A model generated the notes under the pieces. That model saw only the letters and a program-made list of their open reading frames with translations. It was not told the origin of the DNA and searched no databases. From Enoplolaimus lenunculus (lineage: Eukaryota; Nematoda; Enoplea; Enoplida; Thoracostomopsidae): a stretch of 64,000 nt of DNA. The position numbers and the translations under genes were made by a program. The stretch spans positions 1 through 64,000 of the forward strand of contig JASANG010002840.1 of NCBI GenBank assembly GCA_030248215.1, written 5' to 3'. Shown in pieces: positions 44,501 to 55,509 of the stretch; within the stretch, counting starts at the first letter, position 1; each line of letters starts with the position of its first letter.

Positions 44501-45294
44501 TCTTGGCAGCGCAAAGTATTACCGGAATGAGACTAAGGATTCCATTAATAATACTGCAGAAGTACCTGGATTGCTCTAAGAGTTGCCCCGTGGAGAAGGA
44601 TTTTTACCGGGGACGGGGCTGGACCCAAGCCCCAGGTGCCGGTACCGGTACCAACCGGGCCAAGTTAGAAAACCCATAGATAACTATCAGCATTAGTTAC
44701 GATAGTGGCTAACAGTGTGAAAATAAACAATCTATATATTGTGTAGTGTCTGCAGCAAACCGTGGGAAAATAAAAATACTGTGTAGAGTAGTTTCTTGTG
44801 ATTTTCGTATCTTTGAATCGAGAACCGGTCGTGATAAAACTGTGCGAGTCAATTAAGAATAGTATATATTTATAAAAACAGGCCCCGGTTAGACCCCGGC
44901 AAAACATTTGGTATGCCTATCAGTATCACCAGATGATAATAGGTCCTCAAATAACCGAACTGCCATTGCTGCAAGTATAAAAATACGTACTGCAGCATGA
45001 CAAATCAAACGCATCTTATTTGCTATGTTTCGAAACTGGCCATTCGTTATTTCTGAAGCTATAGGACCAGTCACAATCTGCTGCTACGTGTTAGTATACA
45101 CGCCTTACTTAAATATTGTTTTTAGTCGTAATCGATGGTCAGAATTTTCGCCCGAAGGCATTATCATGAACACGCTCGGATTATGTATCATATTCTACGC
45201 TGGCTTGGTTGTCTATTTGGCAGGAAATGAACGGTTTCGACGCCGAGAGTTGCCAGAAGAAGAATCCCTACAACAGCTGACAACTAACGACTGA
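41418..45294 (+). CDS. CYB561: cytochrome b561, five exons, complete
   Basis: The join 41418-41534, 41874-42000, 42867-43069, 43770-43927 and 45126-45294 gives 774 nt (257 residues; vertebrate CYB561 is about 250). The family passes electrons from cytosolic ascorbate across a membrane to monodehydroascorbate or ferric iron through two b hemes in a six-helix bundle. Six hydrophobic segments are visible, beginning at [20 protein letters not shown]. The heme histidines are H67 (HPLFM), H101, H135 (YSLHSWAG) and H174 (PFHRVFG), spaced 34, 34 and 39 as in the family. The conserved FNSHN and [15 protein letters not shown] (vertebrate 'FEPEGVLANVLG') are present. An in-frame TAA lies one codon before the ACC preceding the ATG. 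Intron 3 has a GC donor. Which paralogue (vesicle, duodenal or lysosomal type) is unresolved. Confidence 0.93.
41874..42000 (+). CDS. CYB561: cytochrome b561 exon 2
   Basis: It begins [17 protein letters not shown] and includes the heme histidine of [16 protein letters not shown]. The acceptor is ATATTATAG and the donor GAAG|GTAACT. It leaves in phase 1. Confidence 0.93.
42867..43069 (+). CDS. CYB561: cytochrome b561 exon 3
   Basis: It carries [23 protein letters not shown] and [18 protein letters not shown], with two heme histidines. The acceptor is GTTATTACAG. The donor is CAG|GCGAGT, a GC donor needed to keep the frame into exon 4. Confidence 0.93.
43770..43927 (+). CDS. CYB561: cytochrome b561 exon 4
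   Basis: It carries [19 protein letters not shown], then [17 protein letters not shown], with the fourth heme histidine. The acceptor is AATGTTTTAG and the donor AA|GTAAGA. It leaves in phase 2. Confidence 0.93.
44580..44905. repeat. GC-rich transposon remnant in cytochrome b561 intron 4
   Basis: GGATTTTTACCGGGGACGGG and GGTGCCGGTACCGGTACC at the left, GGCCCCGGTTAGACCCCGGC at the right. It is related to the block at 26.24-26.74 kb. Confidence 0.5.
45126..45294 (+). CDS. CYB561: cytochrome b561 exon 5 (terminal)
   Basis: It starts [18 protein letters not shown], passes through the last membrane helix and ends with an acidic cytosolic tail, [12 protein letters not shown]. The acceptor TTGTTTTTAG is chosen because it restores the phase-2 join and the expected short loop. 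The open frame upstream of it is intron. Confidence 0.9.
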
Positions 45295-48200
45295 CTAATC
45301 GATGATACTGGATTTAAACTAAGCAAAGACCGAAAAATGACGTAAAGCTCTACGTAAATTTAGTACCATACATATCTGCATAAAAGTCAATCTGTATTTA
45401 AGTCACTGTCGTGCGAAGTGTGCAAGCGGCTGCCCATAAACAACTCAATGTTGAGGGATTTTGAGACAAAGAAGCAGTCACTGAGTCGATGAGCTACTGA
45501 CTAATTTTGTAATGTTGACTTGTTGAATAGTGTCAATGCTTTGTATTTTTGCGGCGATTTCTTCCATGTTCCAACTACGGAATATGGATCAGTTAATCTT
45601 GAGGTGCTGTTAACTATTTTCCTGTAGGAAAACATAAAAAACCTAGAGCCGCAAAGTTGTACACAAAACAAAATTTTCAGGTCGAGTCAGCCAATATTAT
45701 TATAAAGCTATGAATCAGTTTTTGTTTGCTTAATGCAACATAATCAAGTAGTAACTTGTAATGTTTGTGTGTGTGCTGGTTTGTGTCGCTTTGTTGTAAT
45801 TGTATGCTTGGTATTTTGTTTACAATTTGGGCTGGATTGCAGAAGCGTGACTTTAGGTTATAATTTTTAATTTTATTACTTTAGGTTATAATTTTTAATT
45901 TTAGAACTATTTGCTTCATAACTTTTAATAATTTTCTGTTAACCAAAAAATCAATGATGTTCCAAACGAGTAATAACCTCGAGTATTAATAATTAGATTT
46001 ATATCGAGTGGATTAGTTCAACTGTGTGCTTCAATACTAAATTACTAAAATGGTCGTCTAGAAATTTGTGTAAATTTGCGGACTCGTCATATATTATTGA
46101 CTTAAATTAACACTCTTACATCAGATTTCAGTAACGTGCTCGGGGTCTTGTAAACTTTTTTCCGCACATGCTTAGACTTAGGTTTAGGAAAAGGTTTACA
46201 TGTGCATAATACTGCTTAGGCTTAGATTTAGGAAAAGGTTTACATGTGCCTAATACTGCTTAGATTTAGGTTTAGGAAAAACTTTACATGTGCCTAATAC
46301 TGCTTAGGCGTATGCCTTAACCTTAAATATGGGGGAAGTCTCCAAGAACCAGATATGTGGCAACCCAGCCAAGTTGTGCATCTCAGTATTATTTTGTCAT
46401 TCTTTTGGTTTTGTTAAATTGAAGTCCGTTGCTTCGTTCTGGTGTCTTTGTTGTCTGTTTAGCGTTTGTTCTGCCGCTGTGGTTTAGAGAAACTATTTAT
46501 TTATATTGCTTACATACATGCATAACATATGTAAATAATGTATGTGTATTTGTTGATATTTGTGCCGAAACGGTTTCCGTGCAATGATTTTGCGGTTTCG
46601 GCTCTGCTTTCGTCAGGCTGTTTTAACCTTTTAGCTCGAAAAACGCATAAAATTAAACGAAAAACTATGTAATGAAACTGTATGGCTATGTGCGGAGCAG
46701 GCAGCTCTAGAGTATCAGTGAGTGACTATGCTCAAATTTGTTTCAAGTATTGTTGAATTAGTTAAAATTAGATGAATAAATTGTAGAAAGGGACAAATTA
46801 ACGACATACTACACACTGAATTTCAAATTCTCAACTGCTTTAGTTGTACTGTTTGAAGACACGTGTTAATTGTATCAGAAGCTATTATCGTTTAGGATAC
46901 GGCTCGAATACTCAAATTTCTGGCTTACAGTAAAACATGATTATCGATTTGTTGAGTCCAAATTTACAGTGTTTCAAAAACTAATTGCTGTCTAACCAGC
47001 TGGCGATAGCTGTTTCACTTGTCTGCTTTTGGGTTAGTATACAGCTTAATTGTGCATTGTTTATGATCAAAGCGGATAGTGTATTGTTTTCGTTATGTTT
47101 GTAGTGTACCACTAGTGCTGTGATAATTATGTTACTAATTACTTTTGCATCGGTTTTGTTTGAGGCTTCCAGCATTCAAATATAAGTTGCTAAACGTACA
47201 AGTACGGCTGTACTACTTTAAAATGGTTATTTAAGACGGGTTTGGCCATTCTTGTGTTTAATAATAAAACTGATTTAGTCGCAAGGTTAGACTTCTGACA
47301 TACATCTCATTTATGTTGGTGTTGCTAAGATCAGTCTGTGCATACAACGCAACTAGGCTTAGGCGGCTTACGAATTGGTGTACCTATGTCGAAGTCTAAA
47401 CCTAAGCCTCTGCCTATGTCTAAGCCGTAACGTTAAATGGAGGGAAACATGTACAATAGCCGCTTGGAACATCAGGCGTTGTTTGTTCTCGCTCTTTTAT
47501 GTTACCAGATGGAGGGGCAGTCTGCACTCAAATTTGTGTCAAATGTTAGAATTCGCTCATGATTGGATGGATTTAAAACACATATTTGAACAAAATTACA
47601 TCCTTAAAGGCCCGTTTTTTGTTTTATGTGCTCACCAAATCAGGCTACGCGGTTCCGCTTTTGTTAGAACAAAATATTTAATTTTGATGGTATGTGCATA
47701 TTGTCTATGGTGATGTTTTCGTTCAAACGTCAAATGCAACTTGACTGAAAAGCTGTTTTATTGTAGTCTGTTGTGTATACTTTGTCACAATGTGTAATAC
47801 ATATTAACATCTTCAAATTACATAGTTCTATCTGTCTCTTGTACATTGTCCCTATGTTTAAGACTATGATTAAGGCTTAGGCTTACAGCGAAATTTTTTT
47901 CGACATCCAGAGACTATGCAATAGCCAGTCGGCGGAAAGTGTACAAAAGAACACGGCGTAACCACGCAATCTTGTTCTGCTTTAAAATTTAATGTTGCCG
48001 TCAGTGTTTTGTGCTTTGTGACTTACTTCTCATTTTCCATGATGATTCATGTGAAATTTGAAAATTATTTCGAATCATGTTGTGTTTGGTCAGTTCTATA
48101 GTGATATATTTGAAGTCCTACAAATAAAGTTATCGTTTCGGGCTCTGGCATAGGTTATTTTGAATTAAACACAGCGAGTTACGGTGCTTTTGTACGATTG

Positions 48201-48660
48201 CAGGTTTGATTCGTTTTTGCGTTAAAAATTCACAACTTAAACTAAATGACATTAAAGAAACGTGACTTTAATTACATTCTGTAGGTTTAAGTTTAGTAGG
48301 TATGTATATAGAACTGTTACAGAGGTTAAAAAATTTTGTTGAGTACGCGTAACAAAAAAACTTAGTTCAACACTTCCTCTGTCGATTTCGCATTTGTGAC
48401 TGTTTTGTTGATTGTCGCATACTGGTATTTGATTCATCATCAAATTTCACTACAAATTGTGTTGAAAATGTTTAATGCGTCTGCTTTATTCAAACATAAA
48501 AATTTATTGGCTTTGTAGAGTTCGTGAAAAAATGATGCAGTTACCGACAAATTTCTGTTTTGTACCCGTCCTCATGCACTGTAAAACAGTACACAACGGC
48601 CCTTGTACACTTCTCGTGCGTTTAGCGTTACGATTTAGGTTTATGTTTACGCCAAGGCGT
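45295..48660. other. gene-free stretch downstream of cytochrome b561
   Basis: AT-rich. At 46.15-46.32 kb a unit of about 58 bp (TTTAGGAAAAGGTTTACATG, then TGCCTAATACTGCTTAGG) repeats three times in tandem. Similar TTAGGC-like steps occur at 47.35-47.43 kb. No exon was recognised, and no AATAAA was found just past the gene. Confidence 0.4.
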
Positions 48661-48669
48661 ACTGTATTA

Positions 48670-49046
48670 CCCGAATAAGAGGGGGTTCCCATTTTGAGTC
48701 CGGATCAATAGGAGTCCGTATCCCTAATAAGAGTACGCAAGCGGATACAGTCCCTAAACCCTTATTAGACTCCATAAATGTCAATTAACCCTAATTGTAG
48801 CGCATAAATGACTCCAGGACCAAATAATTTGCGTTCGAAACTTTAAAGCGTAGTTAAATTTTAAAAGTACATTCCCATGTATAACCTTATATTATCGCTC
48901 AAGCTTGACAGAAGACAAATAAACGTTTAATTCAACGGATAATTGGAGCATGGGTTAAAAATAAACAGTCCGTAACCGAATAACAAGGGGTGTACCCTCT
49001 GGAGAGGCCAAATAAATATCAGTCCCCCCTCTTATTCGGGTCACTA
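48670..49046. mobile_element. non-autonomous DNA transposon, ACCCGAATAAGAGGGGG ends, copy 1
   Basis: The left end ACCCGAATAAGAGGGGG is mirrored by the right end CCCCCTCTTATTCGGGT. The interior shares GTCCGTATCCCTAATAAGAG and GAGGCCAAATAAATATCAG with the copy at 61.4-61.8 kb. No transposase is encoded. Confidence 0.8.
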
Positions 49047-49560
49047 CAGTAGGTAGTGCAGTGGACAAAGGTTTAGGTATAGGTGTATAGGTAAACCAAT
49101 TCGTTTAGGCAAACTATATGGAGGGGTACAAGAACCTTACACACTGCCACTTGGCCAAATTGCTCCACGCGGCAAACCCATAAACCTATATTTAGCCCCA
49201 GATTGAAAAATGTTTTCTGGTTTGGAGTTAATTTAAAAGAAAGACAAAAACATGGGTTAGCGTCACCTACATCTCAAAAATGAAATTCGCTGCACTCTGT
49301 ATTTGCCATAAATATAAAGCACATTTTAGATGTTTGCACAGTACGGTGTAGTGGCTCTACATTCTCGCTGATAAATTAACGCAGTAAAATTGGACTGTAC
49401 TGCAGTGTTTAGAAAGTCACTCGAGTAAGGTACCAGATTACACATATATAACTACTCAAAACGCGGTAACTCAGCAACGCTCCAAACCCAACTCGTCAAC
49501 GGAATAGGATTGCAATCACACGCCAGCAAATTCTTTGAGTGAAACTCGTATTACACTGAG

Positions 49561-49869
49561 CAGGGTACAACCGGAGTTCTGCCTCCGGCTCCTGCAGCAG
49601 AGTTCCGGCAATTTCGGTAGTAAAATTTTGCATAATTTTACTAACTTCATCTGTTTAGCGTGTCTCGTTGTACTTTTGTTACTATTTTCATGAAAGGACT
49701 TCCGAAATTTCGTAGAAAATTAGCGTAAAAACTAAACCACAACGTATTGCAGATTATTGGCTAAAATAAATTAACCATCATTTTTACAACCTAATTTCGC
49801 CTCACCACCGGCTCTGGCAAGTTTGGTTGACCTTCGGCTTCGGTATTATTCACCTCCGGTTGCAGCCTG
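49561..49869. mobile_element. hAT-like MITE, CAGGGTACAACCGG subfamily
   Basis: It runs from CAGGGTACAACCGGAGTTC to CCTCCGGTTGCAGCCTG. The flanking octamers ACACTGAG and ACACTAAA match at six of eight bases. Confidence 0.75.
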
Positions 49870-50026
49870 ACACTAAATAAAAATATAGGTTTCTAAACTT
49901 GAAAATATATTTTGGTTCCGCAGTAGTCCATATAAGATCACAAAAAATGAAAGTATACATTCTCGTCTTAAAAAATATCTTACATTTTAGCCAAATCCCC
50001 CTTATCTTCTGATATGTAGGAATAGA

Positions 50027-50216
50027 GTGGCCCATGTAAAGTTCAGGGGCGGAACGTTTTTCTGTAGGACTACAATAGAGTAAGCTTTAGACCATTTTTT
50101 GCTTGGCTTACGCTTAGGTTTAGGAATATGCCCGTTCTTACGCGTAGGTTTAGGCTTACGCCTAGGCTTAGGAATATGCTTATAATACTGTTCCGCCCCT
50201 GTTCTTTTGGCCCCGA
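50027..50216. mobile_element. CATGGGCC/TTAGGC foldback element, copy A
   Basis: Inverted ends GGCCCATGTAAAGTTCAGG and AGGGGCGGAAC / GTTCCGCCCCTG, then TTTTGGCC. The middle is a degenerate run of TTAGGC-like hexamers. No coding capacity. Confidence 0.7.
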
Positions 50217-50420
50217 TAGATTTGGACTAATACCTTAAGCAATGTAACAACCGCAACAAGTATTTATAAAGTTCAAGGTTCCTCAGCGTAATAAACAAGT
50301 CTAAAACAAAGCGTAAGCCTCTAAGCTCATGCAAAAAAAATAGTTTAAAATTACCTTACAGTTTCTGGAGTTGCCGCTGAAAGCGGGGTACCACAAAAAG
50401 TAACATCAGGCTGCATCACT

Positions 50421-50846
50421 ATTCAAAATGCAGTAACTCAGCAATGCTCCAAACCCAACTCGTCAACGGAATAGGATTACGATCACCAGGCGAGCAAATT
50501 CTTTGAGAGAAACGCGCACTACACTGAGCAGGGTACAACCGGAGGTCTGCCTCCGGATCCTGCAGCAGAGGTTCCGGCAATTTCGGTAGTAAAATTTTGC
50601 ATTATTTAGCAAAATTTATCTGTTTAGCGCGTTCATTTTAGTTTTGTCATTTTTCATTCAGGAAAAGTTGCGAAATTTTACAGAAAATTAGCGTGAAACA
50701 AAACAACGTAACAACATATATAGTGCAGATATTGGCTAAAATTAACTATAGTGTAGATATTGGCTAAAATTAACTAATTAACCATCATTTTTATTACCTA
50801 ATTTCGCCTCACCTCTGGCTCCGGCAAGTTTCGTTGACCTCCGGCT
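50421..50846. repeat. second copy of the MITE with its left flank
   Basis: About 108 bp of left flank (GCAACGCTCCAAACCC in one copy, GCAATGCTCCAAACCC in the other; AACTCGTCAACGGAATAGGA) plus the MITE from 50,529 onward repeat the sequence at 49,450-49,850. The MITE was therefore duplicated together with host sequence or a larger element. Confidence 0.7.
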
Positions 50847-51079
50847 CATAGTGCTACATGTATCGGCAATGTCAAGGAGACGAGGTATGCACTTGAATAA
50901 CATATCTTAAAGTGCATTGGCAGGATTCGAAGCGTGTTTTTCAAGAGAAAACGTGAAAAACTTCGCGATATAGTTGAAGGTGAACCAGAGATGAAGCAAA
51001 ATTTGGGCATAAAATAATGTTGAATTGGCAAATGTTAACAATAACTTGCAAAGTATTGTCAGAAAATCGTTAAGCTTCA

Positions 51080-51256
51080 TGGCCCATGTAAAAAACGTGG
51101 GCGGAACGGTTTTATGTGGGACTATAAAAGAGTAAGCTTAAGCTTTTGGCTATTTTTTGCTTGGCTTAGGCTTAGGAATATGCTCATTCTTACACTTTAG
51201 GATTAGGCTTAGGAATATGCTCATTATATACCGTTTCGCCCTAGTTCTTTATTGGC
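51080..51256. mobile_element. CATGGGCC/TTAGGC foldback element, copy B
   Basis: TGGCCCATGTAAAAAACGTGG at the left and CCGTTTCGCCCTAG, then TATTGGCCA, at the right. The middle carries GCTTAGGCTTAGGAATATGC steps. Confidence 0.65.
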
Positions 51257-51537
51257 CAGCTTTTTTTATGAAATCTGCACATTTTTAGCTTGCTTTACTT
51301 TTGACATTCGTTGATAGCCACTCATGGCTGTGCTTGCGAAAATGACGCAGGGAAAGAGAATCAACTGGGGAAAGGAATTATACTGTGAGCATAATCTGAG
51401 GAGAATAATTAAACGGATGAAGAATGTAATCCGAGGAGATCCTTGCCCATTCACCTTTTATACGGCTAAAGGAAGGAGTAGTACAAAGTCATGAAATTTG
51501 AAAGTCGTTCAGTAAGAATTTCGGAAAATGTTACTTT

Positions 51538-51716
51538 AAGGGGCCTAACAGTAGATTAAGCGTAGGTATTCTTAAGCCTACGCCAAAGCCTAAGGGTTGC
51601 CGAAATGTGTTCCTAAACCTAAACATAAGCAAAAAATTTAATCTAGAATGTAAACCTACTCTTTTATGGACCCACCAGAAGCCTGGACGCCCCTGAAAGT
51701 AACATGGGCCAGAATT
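51538..51716. mobile_element. CATGGGCC/TTAGGC foldback element, copy C
   Basis: GGGGCCTAACAGTAGATTAAG at the left and GACGCCCCTGAAAGTAACAT, then GGGCC, at the right. The interior CCTAAACCTAAACATAAGC steps run in the opposite orientation to copy A. Confidence 0.6.
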
Positions 51717-52082
51717 TCGAAGCCTAATCATTGAAAAATGCTAGTTTTACAAAACTGCCTTCTTACCCTGTGTCCGCCCTTGAAAAGTCCCTTTAGCTTT
51801 TGTAGAGTGTCGTTGAATTTAAAACCTGTAAAACAAACATGATTCCCTGGTCTGTCCAGAAGTTTAAAAGAAAGGCATGTATAAGTATATCACCTAGGTT
51901 CTCCTACTGGCGGATGCAAAGTGGGAACAAAGAGCCGTAGGTGCATTTTCTACCGGAGCCGGAGGCATGTATAGACTTATGTCAAACATTTGACAGTTTA
52001 AAAATAAGGGTATCGGGTAACAGTGGTCGAATATTTGATATCTTTTTAGAACGACAAAAAATGCATTTGGCATACTTAAATT

Positions 52083-52408
52083 TCAGGGTATAACCGGACG
52101 TCTACCTTCTGTTCCGGCAGAAAATAGGCTTCCGGCTCCGGTATAATTTTTGCTCAAGGTTCCGGCAATTTCGATAGTAAAATTTTGCATATTTTTGCAA
52201 AATTTATCTATTTGAACGGGTTTCGTTTTACTGTTGTCACAATTTTCAGGAAAGAATTTCCGAAAATTCGCAGAAAATTAGCGTAACACCAAACAAATTA
52301 ACAACATATTACAGATATTGACTAAAATTTATAATTAACCATCATCGTTACTACCTAATTTCACATCAGCTCCGGCTCCGAAAGTTTCCGTGACCTCGTT
52401 GGACCCTG
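52083..52408. mobile_element. hAT-like MITE, CAGGGTATAACCGG variant
   Basis: It runs from CAGGGTATAACCGGACG to CCTCGTTGGACCCTG and shares GGTTCCGGCAATTTCG and GTAAAATTTTGCATA with the copies at 49.6 and 50.5 kb. The flanks CTTAAATT and CTAAATTC are similar but offset. Confidence 0.65.
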
Positions 52409-52511
52409 CTAAATTCGGCTCGCGTACATTTCCCCCACATTTAAAGCAAGGTTTAGGAAAGCCTTTCCCGAAACGTAAGCCGATGCCATGTGGTGGAAAG
52501 TATATTATAGT

Positions 52512-54501
52512 GATGGGCACCGGATATATTTTCATATCCAGGAATTCTTGTCGAATATTTATGCGGATATCCGAAATTAAATTTTCTATTTCGGATATCT
52601 GAAACTCGATTTTCCATTTTTTGGGTTCCGAACCTCACCTTTCATTGCTTAAGCACTTGTTTTAACCTGTTGCTCTAGGGAAGTACCCTAGCCAACAAGC
52701 TGACTGTTATGACTATAACCATTTTATTCTAATAATAGATATATACGTGCGTTGGCCACCTAAAATTGAGTTGATTTAGTTTTGTCTCCATGTGATTTAA
52801 AACTACTATGCAATAGAGATTCTATCGAATATCGCTCTTCCCTCGAACTATATATATATACATTCGTCGTCCTACGTTCCAAGACGAAAGAACCACATTG
52901 AAATATACTATGCTAAATCGTACGTTAGCCTGATGTTACTTTTTGTGGTGCCCCGCTTTCAGCGGCGGCTCCAGAAACTGTAAGGTAATTTTAAACTAAT
53001 TTTTTGCTTGAGCTTAGGCTTACGCTTTGTTTTAGACTTGTTTATTACACTGAGGAACCTTGAAGTTTATAAATATATACTTGTTGCGATTGTTACATTG
53101 CTTAAGGTATTGGTCCAAATCTATCGGGCCAAAAGAACAGGGGCGGAACAGTATTATAAGCATATTCCTAAGCCTAGGCGTAGGCCTAAACCTGCGCGTA
53201 AAAACGGGCATATTCCTAAACCTAAGCGTAAGCCAAGCAAAAAATGGTCTATAGCTTAAGCTTACTTCATTGTAGTCCCACAGAAAAACGTTCCACCCCT
53301 GAACTTAACATGGGCCACTCAATTCTTAGGTATCAGAAGATAATGGGGATTTGGCTCAAATGTAGGATAGTTTTTTAAGACGTGAACGTATACTTTCATT
53401 TTTTGTGATCTTATAGTAATTTCAAGTTCAGAAACCTATATTTTTTATTTAGCGTCAGGCTGCAACCTGATGTGAAAAATACCGGAGCCGGAGGTGAGGC
53501 GAAATTAGGTAGTAAAAATGATGGTTAATTAGTTTATTTTAACCAATATCTGCAATATGTTGTTAAGTTGTTTAGTTTTACGCTAATTTTAAGCGAAACT
53601 TCGGAAATCCTTTCACGAAAATTGTAACAAAAGTACAACGAGACACGCTAAACAGATGAATTTAGCAAAATTATGCAAGATTTTAGTACCGAAATTGCCG
53701 AAACCGGCTAAAATTCTGCCGGACCGGATTTCCGGTTGTACCCTGCAGCACATATGTCTGTAATGAACAATTATTGCGCCATGTATACGTGATTTAGAAC
53801 TAATTTTTGAGCATAAAAATAACAAATTTCCGGTATTTCCATTAGGAAACGGAAACGAGTATTTGGTTACACCGTGGTAGGAACAACTATAAGCTAACAT
53901 ACATGTTAACAGTTAGCACATAATTATGTAGATAGAAAAATCGTCCGACGCCGTAAGGAACCGCAAATTAAGAAATTTTGTTTATGAAGTAAGCGATGCC
54001 ATGTAGAAACTAATGTGCTTTTCGGTACAGTGCCGTACGGCGATTGACCTCGCCGAACGTCATCAAAATATAGCGTCACCTTAAGCATACATATAATGTA
54101 TCTCAAACTAAAACAACAAAGCATTCGAACACTAAACTACTTTTCATACACAAGGCCCACCACAGGACCGAGCTTACGACAGTATCCGTAACCAACAAGA
54201 TGTAACAAAAGAAATGTTTTCAAAATCATATTGAATTATTATAAAAACTTTTCTGGCAATTATGATTGGAAAAAGACCAAAGTCAAAAATCTCTAAATCT
54301 TACGAACGATATACACCCAAAAAACCAAGTCTACTCACAAAAATAGTCGCGAATTAGTTCAATATTCTGACTAAGGTTTGAATATAGAATTTCTTTTTGT
54401 CAGCACCAGCATCTTTAGTGATGAAACAATGCAATTTATTCCAAATTTTTTACACAGCATTTCGGATATCCAGCAGATATCGGATATCCGTCGCCCATCT
54501 G
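52512..54501. mobile_element. candidate 2-kb element with GATGGGC ends, hosting nested insertions
   Basis: The left end TGATGGGCACCGGATAT and the right end ATATCCGTCGCCCATC are inverted. CGGATATCCG steps lie inside both ends. Between them lie the right arm of the inverted repeat and a CpG-rich fragment, consistent with later insertions into an original short MITE. Confidence 0.45.
52928..53745 (-). repeat. right arm of 0.8-kb inverted repeat
   Basis: Starting at CCTGATGTTACTTTTTGTGG, it contains the same modules as 49,561-50,412 in reverse: the foldback element at 53,128-53,317 and the MITE at 53,456-53,745, ending CCGGTTGTACCCTG. Confidence 0.8.
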
Positions 54502-54849
54502 CAGTATATATTGATTTCTTTAGCATCTCAAACTTGCCGACAAACTAAACACAAAATCTAGTTTGAAGAGTTCATTTGAGTTTCATTAACCAGTTCAGAC
54601 TCGAATTTATCGTGATTCCACATACCATCAATCCCTGTAGTTGCTACTGAAATTATCAAAAGTACATACACGCCAGGGCGGAAACGGATTGTAAAAATAA
54701 CGGAAACAGATTGTCACTAATCTAGCAGAAACGCAAACGAATATTTATGTATAAATCTTTAAAACATTGATAGTTTTTCTACCAGTACAAGTGAACTAAG
54801 TATATAGATTATTGCAAAAATTGCAAAAGCACCCAAAATTCTTAAGATT

Positions 54850-55018
54850 GTTACGCAATGCTAGTTTTAGAACCGTTTCCTTTTCTCGTGGGACTGCAAG
54901 TCGTCTCAAATCTTGGACCTTATATTTTTGGCATAGGCGAGGTTTTACACGTTTTTCAACTTTAAGTTTAGGCTCAGGAATATGCATAATCTACAGTTAC
55001 GGCCCTAAAACTAACATT
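54850..55018. mobile_element. CATGGGCC/TTAGGC foldback element, copy D
   Basis: It shares the GTGGGACTGCAAG left block, TTTAGGCTCAGGAATATGC in the middle and GGCCCTAAAACTAACATTGG at the right with the other copies, with more divergence. Confidence 0.5.
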
Positions 55019-55257
55019 GGCCTGACCAGACTGGATGATATTTAAAGTCGAATAACTGCAGCGTATCTGTATTCAAAACCAGAGACAGCACAACCTAAAC
55101 GAATAGCAGACACATGGTTACAAGAAACGGATAGTGGTGAAACCGGAATCTTATTATGGTGTCTAAATGTCACAGAACTCAACGTCCGCATATGTGCAGC
55201 GATAGTAATTGAATCGATTCGGTAATATTCGGATGGTTACAATACATATTGCAACAC

Positions 55258-55509
55258 CTATTTATTAATGCTTGTAATCTTAATGCAACAAGCTTTACGG
55301 CGCATGCACTTGCCTGGTTTCCGTGGCGGAACATAAGGCCGAATATTTCGAAAGTATTCGTTGCTTGAAACTGTTTGCTGAGCCGTTAGTCCTTGCCAGC
55401 TTGAGAAATAGCTTCCCCGAATTATTCCCCGGCCTCCTCGTGAGCCAGGTTTTGCAATGCGGTTAACAGCTGACACTGACAAATAATCATCGTCCGAACG
55501 CTCATCATG
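55258..55509 (-). CDS. RS-rich gene, candidate terminal exon
   Basis: The acceptor TCTGGTTTCTAG opens 83 codons, HDERSDDDYLSVSAVNRI..., Gly/Arg-rich in the middle, ending ITSINK and a stop. AATAAA overlaps the last two codons and stop. Confidence 0.6.
   Translation of the reverse strand, partial: HDERSDDDYLSVSAVNRIAKPGSRGGRGIIRGSYFSSWQGLTAQQTVSSNEYFRNIRPYVPPRKPGKCMRRKACCIKITSINK

Larger units (their letters stand above)
49561..50412 (+). repeat. left arm of 0.8-kb inverted repeat
   Basis: Reading rightwards it contains the MITE, a TTTCTAAACTTGAAAATATA block, the CATGGGCC foldback element, and GTTTCTGGAGTTGCCGCTG, then CGGGGTACCACAAAAAGTAAC. The same order is found reversed at 52,928-53,745. 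Confidence 0.8.

Noticed and set aside
45025-45125. Coding sequence [15 protein letters not shown] upstream of the last cytochrome b561 exon
   Set aside because: It is intronic read-through; no acceptor precedes it, and family proteins have only a short loop before the SPEG segment.
46150-46320. Internal telomere tract
   Set aside because: The TTAGG-like steps are part of a tandem unit of about 58 bp and are not a pure hexamer array.
53008-53259. Basic protein with PKPRRRPKPARKNG
   Set aside because: It is a translation of the TTAGGC-like core of the foldback element in the inverted repeat.
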